A stretch of 64,000 bases of DNA, taken from assembly GCA_902530635.1 (NCBI GenBank), contig CACABC010000001.1, positions 1-64,000 of the forward strand. The letters run 5' to 3'. Under the pieces are notes generated by a model. It saw nothing but the letters and a program-made list of their open reading frames with translations. It searched no databases and had not been told where the DNA came from. Positions within the stretch are counted from its first letter, which is position 1. Each line of letters opens with the position of its first letter. This stretch comes from an uncultured Pelagibacteraceae bacterium. GTDB taxonomy: Bacteria; Pseudomonadota; Alphaproteobacteria; Pelagibacterales; Pelagibacteraceae. The position numbers and the translations under genes were made by a program. Positions 37,813 to 46,860 of this stretch are shown here, one piece after another.

Positions 37813-38515
37813 ATATTATATCTTTTTTTCTAGACTGATCTAAATATCTTGTACTAAGAACTTTACCTGAATTATCAAAGTCTATTACTAGAGGATTGCC
37901 GGTTGGTATTTCAAGTAAATTTATACTTTTATCAGAAATATTAAAAATTTTTTTACCTAAAGCTCTTATTGTGTTCCCGTGAGCTGATATAATAACATTT
38001 TTTTCACTTTTAATATATTTTTCTATATTTTTTTCATAGAAGGGCACAACACGATTGTAAGTATCTTTTAAAGATTCGGTGTCAGGTATTTTTTTTAATT
38101 CTTTATATAATTTATCATTGTGAGAACTATACTCAGAAACCTTTTCTAGTGATGGCGGAGGGATGTCCCACGATCTTCTGTAGTTTTTAAATTGTTCTTC
38201 ACCCAATTTCTTTTTAGTTTCAGCTTTATTGAGACCTGTTAGAGCACCATAATGTCTTTCATTTAATTCCCAATTTTTTGTGTATTTATATTTTTTTCCA
38301 AGAACCTCTAAAATTATCTCAAGAGTATTTATTGCCCTTTTAAGATAAGAGGTAAAACACATATCAAAATCTATATTTAATTCTTTAATTAACTTTCCTG
38401 ATTTTTCAGCTTCAGCAACACCTTTCGCTGAAAGATCGACATCCACCCATCCTGTAAAACGATTTTCCGCATTCCAGGTACTTTGTCCGTGTCTGATTGC
38501 TATGAGTTTTCCCAT
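37802..38515 (-). CDS. gpmA: 2,3-bisphosphoglycerate-dependent phosphoglycerate mutase
   Basis: Interconverts 3- and 2-phosphoglycerate. The phospho-His is in AIRHGQSTWNAENRFTGWVDVDLS; WELNERHYGALTGLNKAET carries the substrate Arg/Glu residues, and ISAHGNTIRAL contains the second active-site His. Length 237 fits the dPGM family. It is a single-gene minus-strand unit between two plus-strand operons, 35 bases from cutA. Confidence 0.95.
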   Translation of the reverse strand: MGKLIAIRHGQSTWNAENRFTGWVDVDLSAKGVAEAEKSGKLIKELNIDFDMCFTSYLKRAINTLEIILEVLGKKYKYTKNWELNERHYGALTGLNKAETKKKLGEEQFKNYRRSWDIPPPSLEKVSEYSSHNDKLYKELKKIPDTESLKDTYNRVVPFYEKNIEKYIKSEKNVIISAHGNTIRALGKKIFNISDKSINLLEIPTGNPLVIDFDNSGKVLSTRYLDQSRKKDIISNT

Positions 38516-38550
38516 TGAATATAATATATTTAATATATTAAATTATAAAA

Positions 38551-38865
38551 ATGAAGGGTATTAAATTCTTTTACATTACTTGTCCCAAGAAAAAGGAAGC
38601 GCATAAAATAGCTTCGTTTCTTGTAAAAAAGAAATTAGTAGCATGTGCAAACATAATCAATAATGTTGACTCTATATTTACCTGGAAAGGAAAAGTAATA
38701 AAGGCTAAAGAAATCTTAATAGTTGGAAAGACTATGAACAAAAATGTTCAAAAGATTATCAAAAATGTTAAAAAATTACACAGCTATGATGTTCCCTGTG
38801 TTATCTTTTTTGATATCAAAAATGGAAATACAGATTTTTTAAAATGGATTATAAAATCCGTATAG
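38551..38865 (+). CDS. cutA: CutA1 divalent-cation tolerance protein
   Basis: A 104-residue trimeric ferredoxin-like protein. It shows the family pattern TCPKKKEAHKIASFLVKKKLVACANIINNVDSIFTWKGKV. Linked to copper tolerance in E. coli, though the biochemical role is uncertain. First of five overlapping genes; its 3' end overlaps the VanZ-like gene by 22 bases. Confidence 0.92.
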   Translation: MKGIKFFYITCPKKKEAHKIASFLVKKKLVACANIINNVDSIFTWKGKVIKAKEILIVGKTMNKNVQKIIKNVKKLHSYDVPCVIFFDIKNGNTDFLKWIIKSV

Positions 38866-39242
38866 TTCGTTATTTATATAATTTTTCACTGGTGGGTTTA
38901 TTAATTTTATATCTTTTTCCCGGAAGCCTAATTGGTTATTTTCTTTATGGAGATTTGGGAAAGCAACCAGATATGATTCCAAATCCAATGGGAACATCAA
39001 TTAATCATGCACTTGCCTTTTTTTATTTAACAACTATTGGATTAATAAGTTACTTAAATCAAACTAGTTTTAATAAGATCTTAATTTTTCTTGTTACATT
39101 GTCATTATTTTTAGAATTATCACATCTATTTATACCCAATAGATCTTTTCAATCTTTGGATCTTTTTGCAAATCTACTTGGAACATTTTTGGCTATTGTT
39201 ATAATACTTTTATATAAAAAGTTTAAATATGGAAAAATTTGA
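38844..39242 (+). CDS. VanZ-like membrane protein
   Basis: A 132-residue protein with four hydrophobic helices. The pattern NHALAFFYLTTIG, LSLFLELSHLFIPNRSFQSLDLFANLLGTFLAI fits the VanZ-like family (role unknown outside teicoplanin resistance; not evidence of resistance here). It overlaps cutA by 22 bases and the zeta inhibitor gene by 14 bases. Confidence 0.82.
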   Translation: MDYKIRIVRYLYNFSLVGLLILYLFPGSLIGYFLYGDLGKQPDMIPNPMGTSINHALAFFYLTTIGLISYLNQTSFNKILIFLVTLSLFLELSHLFIPNRSFQSLDLFANLLGTFLAIVIILLYKKFKYGKI

Positions 39243-39537
39243 CGAAAGAAAAAAATCCTTTGAGAAGAAATTTGCGCACGACGAAGAGTTAAAATTCAAA
39301 GTTGCTGCAAAAAGAAATAAATATCTTGGCCAGTGGGTCTCTCAGAAACTTGGTTACGATGAGAATAAGGAAAAAGAATATATTCAATCTGTAATCAAAT
39401 CAGACTTCCAAGAAGCTGGAGATGAGGATGTATTTAGAAAAATTCAGGCAGATTTAAAAGGGCATAATATTTCAGACGAAGATATTAGAAAAAAAATGAA
39501 TGAGTTTAATGAAAAATCCAAAGGCACTTTTATATAG
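39229..39537 (+). CDS. ATP synthase inhibitor subunit zeta (DUF1476)
   Basis: A 102-residue helical protein of the DUF1476 family, which in alphaproteobacteria is the zeta subunit blocking ATP hydrolysis by F1FO. Hallmarks are FDERKKSFEKKFAHDEELKFKVAAKRNKYLGQW and SDFQEAGDEDVFRKI. The family is restricted to alphaproteobacteria and supports the taxonomic placement. The start is the ATG at 39229, inside the VanZ-like gene. Confidence 0.93.
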   Translation: MEKFDERKKSFEKKFAHDEELKFKVAAKRNKYLGQWVSQKLGYDENKEKEYIQSVIKSDFQEAGDEDVFRKIQADLKGHNISDEDIRKKMNEFNEKSKGTFI

Positions 39538-40066
39538 TCTAATACTTTTTCTAATATTGCTCATTTTATCAGTCGGAGATTTCAGTTTACGAGACGAAAT
39601 AAAACTACCATTTGAAAATACAATCAAAGGAAAAGCCAAAATTACTGACGGAGATACAGTAAAAGTTAATGGGAAAAAAATCAGACTTTCGGGAATAGAT
39701 GCTCCTGAAAGTTATTATCGTGGAAAAAAACAGACATGTTATTTAAATAGTGAAAAAATTTATTGCGGAGATATTGCAAAAAAAAAGCTTATAGAAAAAA
39801 TAAAAAACAATTCAATCTCTTGTAAAATAGAGAAAGAAAAAGATGCTTTTAATAGATTTTTGGGTGAATGCTTTCTGAAAAACGAAAGTTTGTCAAAATT
39901 TATGGTTAGGAGTGGTTACGCTTTTGACTTTAAAAAATACTCAAAAAACAAATATGCTAAAGACGAAAAGTACGCAAAAGATAACAAATTAGGATTTTGG
40001 AAAACAAAATTCGAATACCCTTGGGTATGGAGAGATAAAGTCAGATCAAATATAATCAAAGAGTGA
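39500..40066 (+). CDS. Membrane-anchored thermonuclease-like (SNase) protein
   Basis: A 188-residue protein with an N-terminal hydrophobic anchor (ALLYSLILFLILLILSV) and a staphylococcal nuclease domain. ITDGDTVKVNGKKIRLSGIDAPE contains the metal Asp and the catalytic Arg; KDAFNRFLGECFL and GFWKTKFEYPWVWRD follow. It is likely periplasmic. The first ATG (39500) overlaps the zeta gene by 38 bases; the ATG at 39509 gives MKNPKALL and is equally plausible. It ends in a GTGA overlap with the next gene. Confidence 0.85.
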   Translation: MSLMKNPKALLYSLILFLILLILSVGDFSLRDEIKLPFENTIKGKAKITDGDTVKVNGKKIRLSGIDAPESYYRGKKQTCYLNSEKIYCGDIAKKKLIEKIKNNSISCKIEKEKDAFNRFLGECFLKNESLSKFMVRSGYAFDFKKYSKNKYAKDEKYAKDNKLGFWKTKFEYPWVWRDKVRSNIIKE

Positions 40067-40662
40067 TTCGTAAAATAAATTTTAATTTATTAATTCTTTT
40101 ACTATTTCTTACTGCCTGCTCATCTGTTCCAAAAAATACTAAAAATAGTTGTGCTATTTTTGAAGAACGTTATCTCTGGTACAAACATACCAAAGCTGTA
40201 GAAAAAAAATGGGGTGTTCCCGTTTATATTCAGTTAGCATTTGTAAAAAAAGAGAGTGATTTTAACTGGCTTGCAAAACCTAAGCGAATTAAACTTTTTA
40301 AAGTTATACCCTACAAACGTAAATCTAGCTCCTTTGGTTATTCCCAAGCAGTAAAAGGAACATGGGAGCAGTATAAAAGAGAGACTGGAAACAAATTAGC
40401 GACAAGAGCAAGATTTAAAGACTCGGTTGATTTTATCGGATGGTATGTAAGTAAGACACATAAGATTTTAAAAATACCCAAGAACGATGCTTACAGACAA
40501 TATCTTGCTTATTACAAAGGCTGGGGTGATTATAAAAATTACGCTAAAGATAGAAAGGCAATCATATATGCAAAGTCTGCGAAGGACACAGCATCTAATT
40601 ACAGAAAACAGCTAACAATGTGTAAAGATAAATTAAATAGAAAAAAATATATTATTTACTAA
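40063..40662 (+). CDS. Lipoprotein with SLT/lysozyme-like transglycosylase fold
   Basis: A 199-residue protein with a lipoprotein signal peptide (lipobox LTAC, Cys about residue 19). A lytic transglycosylase-like domain shows the catalytic Glu in QLAFVKKESDFNW and the second family motif SSSFGYSQAVKGTWEQY, then YYKGWGDYKNY. Likely trims peptidoglycan from the outer-membrane inner leaflet. The start is GTG at 40063, in a GTGA overlap with the nuclease gene. The 3' end overlaps the convergent RND pump gene by 11 bases. Confidence 0.8.
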   Translation: MIRKINFNLLILLLFLTACSSVPKNTKNSCAIFEERYLWYKHTKAVEKKWGVPVYIQLAFVKKESDFNWLAKPKRIKLFKVIPYKRKSSSFGYSQAVKGTWEQYKRETGNKLATRARFKDSVDFIGWYVSKTHKILKIPKNDAYRQYLAYYKGWGDYKNYAKDRKAIIYAKSAKDTASNYRKQLTMCKDKLNRKKYIIY

Positions 40663-43600
40663 ATTCTTTGCTTAATTGAATATCTATTTCATCCATTCTC
40701 TTAGAATTTTTACAAAGTAGTAAATAAAATACCGGAGTTGTAAATAAAGTTAAAAAAGTACTGATTAGCATACCACCAAATATAGTACAGCCTACAGCTA
40801 ATCTTATCCCTTCACCTGCACCTGGCCCTATGTTTCCAACTATTAGAGGCACCATAGCAATAAGAGTTGATAAACTTGTCATCATAATTGGTCTAAATCT
40901 CCTTTTACAAGACTCGACAATTGCGTTTTCAACTGTTTTACCTGAAACACGAAGCTGATTTGCCCAATCAACAATTAAGATACTATTTTTTGTTGCAATA
41001 CCAATCAGCACAATTAATGCAATTTGAGAGAAAATATTTATTGTACTTCCAAATAATAATATAAAAATTAATCCACCAAGAGCTGCCAATGGAACAGTCA
41101 ACATGACAACAAAAGGCTGCCTCCAAGCATTAAAAGTACCTGCCATGACAAGATAAGCACTCACTAATGCTAGAGCAAAAATTACTAATAGTTCGCCGGA
41201 AGCCTCTTTAAGATCTAAAGATTTACCTTTGTAAAAAATACCCGCATTCGGAGCTTTATCATCGATTGTTTGCTCAATAAATTTTAAAGCTTCATTAAGT
41301 GTATATCCTCCTACTAATCTAGCTGTTATAGTTACAGATTTTGATCTTTGATAACGAGTTAATAATTTTGGAGAACCTTTTTCCTGAAAACTTACTACGT
41401 TTGCAAGAGAAATTAATTTTCCTGTCGTTTCTGATCTTACAAATATTTTACTAAGTGTTTCCGTATTTCTTCTATCTTTGATATCTGCTTGTAAAATAAT
41501 TGGATATTCTTTTCCAGACTCATTTAATGTTGTAACACTTTTACCTGAATATAATGTTTCAATAGATTTTCCAATTGATTGATTAGATAAGCCTAAATCT
41601 TTAGCTTTATTTTCATCTATAATAAGTTTTACCTCAGGCTTATTTTTACTGTAATCAGAAGTTATATCAGCTAGACCTCTATTGTTTCTTAGTTTTTTCA
41701 TCACTTCGTTTTGCCATTTATACAAAGTTTCATATGATGGACCAGTCATTGTAACCACAACTGGTTTTTGATAATTACTAATTCTTACTGAATTTGGTGT
41801 TAGTGGGAATGCCATTGTTCCTGGCACGGTAACTATTTTTCCAATAGCTTTTCTTACAATTTTTTGAGCACTATCTTTTCTATCTTTCCAGTTATCAAGT
41901 AATGCTATAATTATAAAACTGTTGTAAGATTGTGAAGATCTACCAAAACCTGGAACCCTCATTATTAGTTTTTGATAAGGCTCGTTTTCATCTTGAAGCA
42001 ATGGTATTAATCTTTTCTCTACCTTTTCCGCCTTATCCACCGTGTATTCAAAAGATGAGGACTCATCTGTTTTTCCAAATACTAAATAAACACCCCTGTC
42101 TGGGTTTTGTTCTAATAAAGTTTTTGGAGTAAAATTAAAAAGAAAAACTGCTAAACCTACAACAAAAATCATAAACCAAACTATTGTTTTTGGTTTTTTA
42201 ATCCAGTAACCCAAGGTATCAGAATAAAATTCCTCGAATGAATTAAATAATCTCTCAAATTTTAAAACAATTTTGGATTTTGATTTTTTTTTATTGAGTA
42301 ATTTTGAACCAAGCATTGGGGCAATAGAAAGAGCAGTGAATGTACTTATTACAATAGCAATTGAGAGTGTAATTGCCATTTCTCTAAATAATGTTCCGCT
42401 GATACCACCTATAAATAATAATGGAGCAAAAGTTGCTAAGAGAATTATACTGGTTGATATAATTGCAAAAATTACATTTTTCGAACCAGTAGCAGCAGCA
42501 TTTAGAGGGGTATCACCCTGTTCAACACGATGATAAATAGACTCGGTCATCACTACACTATCATCCGTAACGATAGCTACACTTAATATAACAGCAAGAA
42601 GAGTAAATACATTAATGGTAAGACCGAATATCCATAAACCTAAACAAGCTCCAATTAAACTCACAGGTAAAGTTACTGCAGGCACAATTGTTGCTCTTAC
42701 GTTTCCTAAAAAAAGATAAATAATACCAACTACCAAAGCTAATGCTAAAATTATCGATTGATAACACATCTGTATAGCTTCTTTAATATATGTAGCTCTA
42801 TCAAAACTTACTGACAATTTTAGTCCATCTGGAAGAGTTCTACCAACTTCTTTGATTTTTTCTCTTATATTGTTAGAAAGTGTAACCGTGCTTTCATTTG
42901 TTCGGGCATATATACCTATACCAACGGTATTTTCATTTAAAACATTTGGGCTTTGTGCTTTAAATAAAGTTTTTTCAGATACCGATCCATAACGAACTTC
43001 TCCTAAGTCATCTAAAGTTATAGTTTTGCCTTTAATTTTTTTAATTGGAAGTTTTTTAATTGAATTAATATCTGTGTAGGTTTTTCCTAAATCAAGAGTA
43101 AGATCAACATTATTAGCCTCAATAGTTCCTGCTGGTACAGCAATATTATTTTTCCTTATAGAATTTTCAATTTCTGTTATATCTAAGTCATTCGCACTTA
43201 ATTTTACTGGATTAAGATATACTCTAACAGCCTTTTCGTTTATTCCTCCAACAATAACTCTCCCTGTTCCAGGAACTGAACTAAAAGTATCAACCAAGTT
43301 TCGCTTTACATAGTCGCCTATATCTAAGGAGTTCCAAGTGGTACTACTAACTGACAACCACATACTTGTTGAGAAACCCGCAGAAGCTTTTCTTACCTCA
43401 GGTGCTTTACTATCGTCTGGCAAGTTGTCTATTACTCTAGCTATTCTCTCTCTTATATCATTTGCAGCATCGTCAATATCTATACTTGTGAAAAATTCTA
43501 TTTTTATTGTACTTCTTCCTATTTCAGAAAGAGTATCAATTGATTTAATGCCCTCAGCTCCTCCAACGGCTAATTCAATAGGCTCAGAAATTTCTGAAGC

Positions 43601-43783
43601 AATAATTGAAGGGCTAGCTCCTGTATATTTTGTTGAGATAACAACCTCTGGTGGCTGAAGATTTTTGGGAAGTTCTCTCGTGCTAAGTTCAAAAAAAGTA
43701 TAAAGGCCAAAAACAACAAGCAATAAAGAAAATACTGAACTTAAAACTGGTCTTCTTATGTTAAGCAAACAAAAATTGTGCAT
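40652..43783 (-). CDS. RND efflux pump permease (HAE1/AcrB-like)
   Basis: A 1043-residue inner-membrane proton-driven exporter with the duplicated RND architecture: TM1, a large periplasmic porter domain, TM2-6, a second periplasmic domain, TM8-12. The proton relay is conserved: two Asp in IVTDDSVVMTESIYHR (AcrB Asp407/408) and the Lys in IATKNSILIVDWA (AcrB Lys940). The N-terminus is NIRRPVLSSVFSLLLVVFG. One base separates it from the adaptor gene. The substrate is unknown, and no TolC-like gene is nearby. Confidence 0.93.
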   Translation of the reverse strand: MHNFCLLNIRRPVLSSVFSLLLVVFGLYTFFELSTRELPKNLQPPEVVISTKYTGASPSIIASEISEPIELAVGGAEGIKSIDTLSEIGRSTIKIEFFTSIDIDDAANDIRERIARVIDNLPDDSKAPEVRKASAGFSTSMWLSVSSTTWNSLDIGDYVKRNLVDTFSSVPGTGRVIVGGINEKAVRVYLNPVKLSANDLDITEIENSIRKNNIAVPAGTIEANNVDLTLDLGKTYTDINSIKKLPIKKIKGKTITLDDLGEVRYGSVSEKTLFKAQSPNVLNENTVGIGIYARTNESTVTLSNNIREKIKEVGRTLPDGLKLSVSFDRATYIKEAIQMCYQSIILALALVVGIIYLFLGNVRATIVPAVTLPVSLIGACLGLWIFGLTINVFTLLAVILSVAIVTDDSVVMTESIYHRVEQGDTPLNAAATGSKNVIFAIISTSIILLATFAPLLFIGGISGTLFREMAITLSIAIVISTFTALSIAPMLGSKLLNKKKSKSKIVLKFERLFNSFEEFYSDTLGYWIKKPKTIVWFMIFVVGLAVFLFNFTPKTLLEQNPDRGVYLVFGKTDESSSFEYTVDKAEKVEKRLIPLLQDENEPYQKLIMRVPGFGRSSQSYNSFIIIALLDNWKDRKDSAQKIVRKAIGKIVTVPGTMAFPLTPNSVRISNYQKPVVVTMTGPSYETLYKWQNEVMKKLRNNRGLADITSDYSKNKPEVKLIIDENKAKDLGLSNQSIGKSIETLYSGKSVTTLNESGKEYPIILQADIKDRRNTETLSKIFVRSETTGKLISLANVVSFQEKGSPKLLTRYQRSKSVTITARLVGGYTLNEALKFIEQTIDDKAPNAGIFYKGKSLDLKEASGELLVIFALALVSAYLVMAGTFNAWRQPFVVMLTVPLAALGGLIFILLFGSTINIFSQIALIVLIGIATKNSILIVDWANQLRVSGKTVENAIVESCKRRFRPIMMTSLSTLIAMVPLIVGNIGPGAGEGIRLAVGCTIFGGMLISTFLTLFTTPVFYLLLCKNSKRMDEIDIQLSKEFSK

Positions 43784-43784
43784 A

Positions 43785-44648
43785 TTATTTTTTAAGAGGC
43801 TTTACAGCCATACCATCGGCAAGTCTCGACAAACCTTCTTTAACAACTCTATCATTTGCGCTCAGTCCCTCTAAAATTTCTAAATTACCTTCTTTTCTTA
43901 TACCGGTAACCACCTCTGTTTTCTCAATTTTATTATTATCTAAAATTTTATAAACAAATTTTTTTTCATCTTCAAAAATTATACTGGTATCTGCTACAGA
44001 AAGTGCTTCTTTTTCATCGTAAAAAAGCTCAATATCCAAAAGTGATCCAGGTAATATCTCAAGCTCTGAATTTTTTATTTGTGCCCTGGCCAAAATACTT
44101 CTTGTTTGTGCATCAACTCTTGAAGCATGAGAAATTATAACCCCATTATACAACTTATCTTTATAGGCTAGAAATTTTGCATTAACTTTGAGACCTTTTT
44201 TTAAAATTGCAGCAAAAACTTCAGGTATTTGTAAATCACATAGTATTCTTTTTGAGTCATCGAGAGTTACAATTATTGAATTAGTACCAAGTATTGATGA
44301 ACTAATACCTCTTGTACCTATAGTTCCTGCAAAAGGGGCAACAATAGTTTTGTCTTGAAGTTTGGCAATTACACCACCTTTTTTTACAGCCTGAAATTTA
44401 ATTTCTTCTAATAGTTCACTCTTTTTTATTTTAAAAGACTTAGTTTTGCTGCTTAAAGCTGTGCAATAACTTTCTATTGTTTTACTGAATTGTTTTTCTG
44501 AAACTATTTCAACTACTACTCCAGGTGGGGGTCTTTTACCAAATTTTTTTTTAAAATAAACACCCATAGCAGTCCTGCCACCTATTACAGTAGCTACGAT
44601 AATAAAAAATATAATTATTCCAATTGTAACTTTTTTAGATCTTTTCAT
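43785..44648 (-). CDS. RND periplasmic adaptor (membrane fusion protein), shortened
   Basis: A 287-residue adaptor, against 370-400 for AcrA-like proteins. It has an N-terminal anchor (VTIGIIIFFIIVATVIGG), a first half-lipoyl region, and then almost immediately TIVAPFAGTIGTRG, the second half-lipoyl motif. The alpha-helical hairpin (usually 60-100 residues) that normally separates the halves is missing or reduced to a few residues. The beta-barrel and membrane-proximal domains follow (DLQIPEVFAAILKKGLKVNAK, EILEGLSANDRVVKEGL). The 5' end overlaps the 3' end of sseA by four bases. Confidence 0.85.
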   Translation of the reverse strand: MKRSKKVTIGIIIFFIIVATVIGGRTAMGVYFKKKFGKRPPPGVVVEIVSEKQFSKTIESYCTALSSKTKSFKIKKSELLEEIKFQAVKKGGVIAKLQDKTIVAPFAGTIGTRGISSSILGTNSIIVTLDDSKRILCDLQIPEVFAAILKKGLKVNAKFLAYKDKLYNGVIISHASRVDAQTRSILARAQIKNSELEILPGSLLDIELFYDEKEALSVADTSIIFEDEKKFVYKILDNNKIEKTEVVTGIRKEGNLEILEGLSANDRVVKEGLSRLADGMAVKPLKK

Positions 44649-45484
44649 TTTTTTCCATATTCTGACCAGGAACCATCATAAATCACAGCATTTTTATCAC
44701 TTATTATAGAATATGCCATCCCTAAAACACACGCGGTCACTCCAGACCCACAAGTGAAAACAATTGGTTTGCTAGTATCTACCTTATTTTGAGTAAAAAT
44801 CTGAATTAACTCAGACTTTGTTTTGAAGGTATTTTTTACAGAATCAATACAATCTTTAAAAGGAATATTCTTTGAACCTAGAATACATCCTTTTTTTAAT
44901 CCTGGTCTTGGCTCATCTTCCTTTCCATCAAATCGTTTACGACCTCTAGCATCAACCAATTGGAATGAAAAATTTTTTATATTTTCATCTATTTGTTTTT
45001 TATTTTTAATCCATTCACTATTTTCATTAACTTTATATTTATTTTTTCGATTTAATTTTTCAATACTGCTAAATTTTCCAAGATCTTTATTTACTTCTTT
45101 ACTAGTAGATCTATTCTCTTTTAACCACTTTTTCATGCCACCATCTAAAACAGAAACTTTTTTATGGCCAAAATATTTTAGTGAAAACCATAATCTACAA
45201 GAGCTATATACATCACTAAAATCATAAACAACAATATGGTCATTATTTTGAATCCCAAAAGACCAAAGCATTCTTGTCCAATGATCTGAATTAACCATCA
45301 TATGTGGGTAGGGTGAGTCCTTGTCGCTATGTTCGTCCATATCCCAAAACATTGCTCCGTCAATATGCTTTTCATCATATTCTTTTTTAGCATTTCGTTT
45401 TGTAGATGGCATATGCCAGCTTGCATCAAATACTTTAACTTTATACAAATTAGACTCTAACCAATCAGTCGAAACAAGATTCAC
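44645..45484 (-). CDS. sseA: 3-mercaptopyruvate/thiosulfate sulfurtransferase
   Basis: Two-domain rhodanese, 279 residues. The inactive N-terminal domain has VFDASWHMP and ARLWFSL-like segments, and the linker is followed by DARGRKRFDG. The active Cys loop is CGSGVTAC, the form typical of mercaptopyruvate sulfurtransferases. It forms a minus-strand run with msrA (1-base overlap) and the RND adaptor (4-base overlap), though no functional link is obvious beyond sulfur and oxidative stress. Confidence 0.92.
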   Translation of the reverse strand: MNLVSTDWLESNLYKVKVFDASWHMPSTKRNAKKEYDEKHIDGAMFWDMDEHSDKDSPYPHMMVNSDHWTRMLWSFGIQNNDHIVVYDFSDVYSSCRLWFSLKYFGHKKVSVLDGGMKKWLKENRSTSKEVNKDLGKFSSIEKLNRKNKYKVNENSEWIKNKKQIDENIKNFSFQLVDARGRKRFDGKEDEPRPGLKKGCILGSKNIPFKDCIDSVKNTFKTKSELIQIFTQNKVDTSKPIVFTCGSGVTACVLGMAYSIISDKNAVIYDGSWSEYGKK

Positions 45485-45933
45485 TACATTCCTCTTTTTT
45501 TTAAATATTTTTGATGATAATCTTCAGCTTTACAATAATTTAATACTTTTGATACTTTAGTAACAATTTTTCCGTTAAAATCTTTATTTTTCTGATCTAA
45601 AATTTTTTCAGCAATTTTTTTTTGAGTTTCTGTTGTATAAAAAATTTCACTTCTATATTGAGTGCCTATATCTGGACCTTGTCTATTGAGAGTAGTTGGG
45701 TTATGGATTTTTAAAAAAAATTCAACAAGCTTCTCATAAGAAATGATGTTTTTATCATAATAAACTTTGACTACTTCTGCATGATTGGTTGATCCAGTAC
45801 AGACATTTTCGTAGGTTGTATCCGGATTATTTCCTCCACAATAACCTACTTCAGTTTTTTCTACACCTTTAAGTTCTTCAAATTCTAAATCAGGTTTCCA
45901 AAAACAACCAGCTGCAAATATTCCAGTTTCCAT
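45484..45933 (-). CDS. msrA: Peptide-methionine (S)-S-oxide reductase
   Basis: Repairs oxidised methionine. The catalytic Cys is in AAGCFWKPDLEFEEL (the common form is GCFWGxE), followed by GYCGGNNPDTTYENVCTG, HAEVVKVYYD, the HNPTTLNRQGPDIGTQYRS substrate region, and a recycling Cys near the C-terminus (NYCKAEDYHQKY). 149 residues, slightly short. First gene of the run msrA-sseA-adaptor-pump; 48 bases from the divergent transporter gene. Confidence 0.95.
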   Translation of the reverse strand: METGIFAAGCFWKPDLEFEELKGVEKTEVGYCGGNNPDTTYENVCTGSTNHAEVVKVYYDKNIISYEKLVEFFLKIHNPTTLNRQGPDIGTQYRSEIFYTTETQKKIAEKILDQKNKDFNGKIVTKVSKVLNYCKAEDYHQKYLKKRGM

Positions 45934-45981
45934 TTTATTTAAATTCTAATATGTTAATTAGATTAATAAAAGGCGGTAAAT

Positions 45982-46860
45982 TTGCTCTCTAAATCTCAAA
46001 AAGCTGTTTTATATATGGTTGGATCAGTCATTTGTTTCAGCACCATGGATTTAATAGTTAAATACTTAAACGAAGTACCTTTTGGCCAGGTACTGTTCAT
46101 GAGGTTTTTTTTCGGAATGATACCTATATTTTTTTTAATACCTAGAGATAAAATTTTTACTTTTTATAAAACCAAAAGACCTGGCCTTCACACATTTAGG
46201 GCAGTTAGCGGCACAATTGCTATTATAGCTTTATTTATAGGTTTAAGAAACTTACCTTTGGCAGACGTAATAAGTTTAACATTTACAGGACCATTGTTCG
46301 TAACCATTATGTCGGTAATTTTCCTATCAGAAAAAGTTGGTATACGAAGATGGTCTGCAGTTGCAATTGGTTTTGTAGGAATGTTATTTATTGTTCGTCC
46401 GGCATTTGAGGAAATGAATTTCTACTATGTTTTCCCGGTAATATTTTCGTTAGGTTTTGCAAATGTTGCTATTAGCATTAGAAGTTTATCAAAAACTGAA
46501 CCAAATTACTTAATTGCATTTTATTTTTCTTTACTGTCACTTTTAGTAGGTCTTGCAACAATTATAAATGGTTGGATTTGGCCAACACTTCAAGAAACAT
46601 TTTTATTTATTCTTCTTGGATTAGCAGGAGGTGTTGCAAATTTATTGCTTACCCAAAGCTATAGACTAGCAGATGCTAGCCTTGTATCTCCAATTAAATA
46701 TTTATCATTAGTTGTAGCAATTGTTGCGGGATATATAATTTTTAGTGAAATACCAAAAGGTATGACTTTATTTGGAGCTGGTTTAATTGTTGTCAGCTCA
46801 TTTATAATATTTAAAAGAGAAGAAACATTAAAAAAACAAGTTGTAGCACCCAGAGTATGA
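45982..46860 (+). CDS. EamA/DMT-family transporter
   Basis: A 292-residue membrane protein with about ten helices in two EamA repeats (DLIVKYLNEVPFGQVLFMRFFFG and ADASLVSPIKYLSLVVAIVAGYIIF). The substrate is unknown; the family exports metabolites and amino acids. It starts with TTG at 45982, preceded by AGGCGG about five to ten bases upstream, a good Shine-Dalgarno match in this AT-rich genome; a later Met would lose the first helix. It ends in a 4-base ATGA overlap with the glycosylase gene. Confidence 0.88.
   Translation: MLSKSQKAVLYMVGSVICFSTMDLIVKYLNEVPFGQVLFMRFFFGMIPIFFLIPRDKIFTFYKTKRPGLHTFRAVSGTIAIIALFIGLRNLPLADVISLTFTGPLFVTIMSVIFLSEKVGIRRWSAVAIGFVGMLFIVRPAFEEMNFYYVFPVIFSLGFANVAISIRSLSKTEPNYLIAFYFSLLSLLVGLATIINGWIWPTLQETFLFILLGLAGGVANLLLTQSYRLADASLVSPIKYLSLVVAIVAGYIIFSEIPKGMTLFGAGLIVVSSFIIFKREETLKKQVVAPRV

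Noticed and set aside
38844-39242. VanZ-like gene as an antibiotic-resistance marker
   Set aside because: VanZ-like proteins are widespread membrane proteins; there is no van operon or other resistance context.
40652-43783. Plus-strand reading frames inside the RND pump gene
   Set aside because: They are short, lack recognisable domains and lie opposite a strongly conserved protein, so they are shadows.
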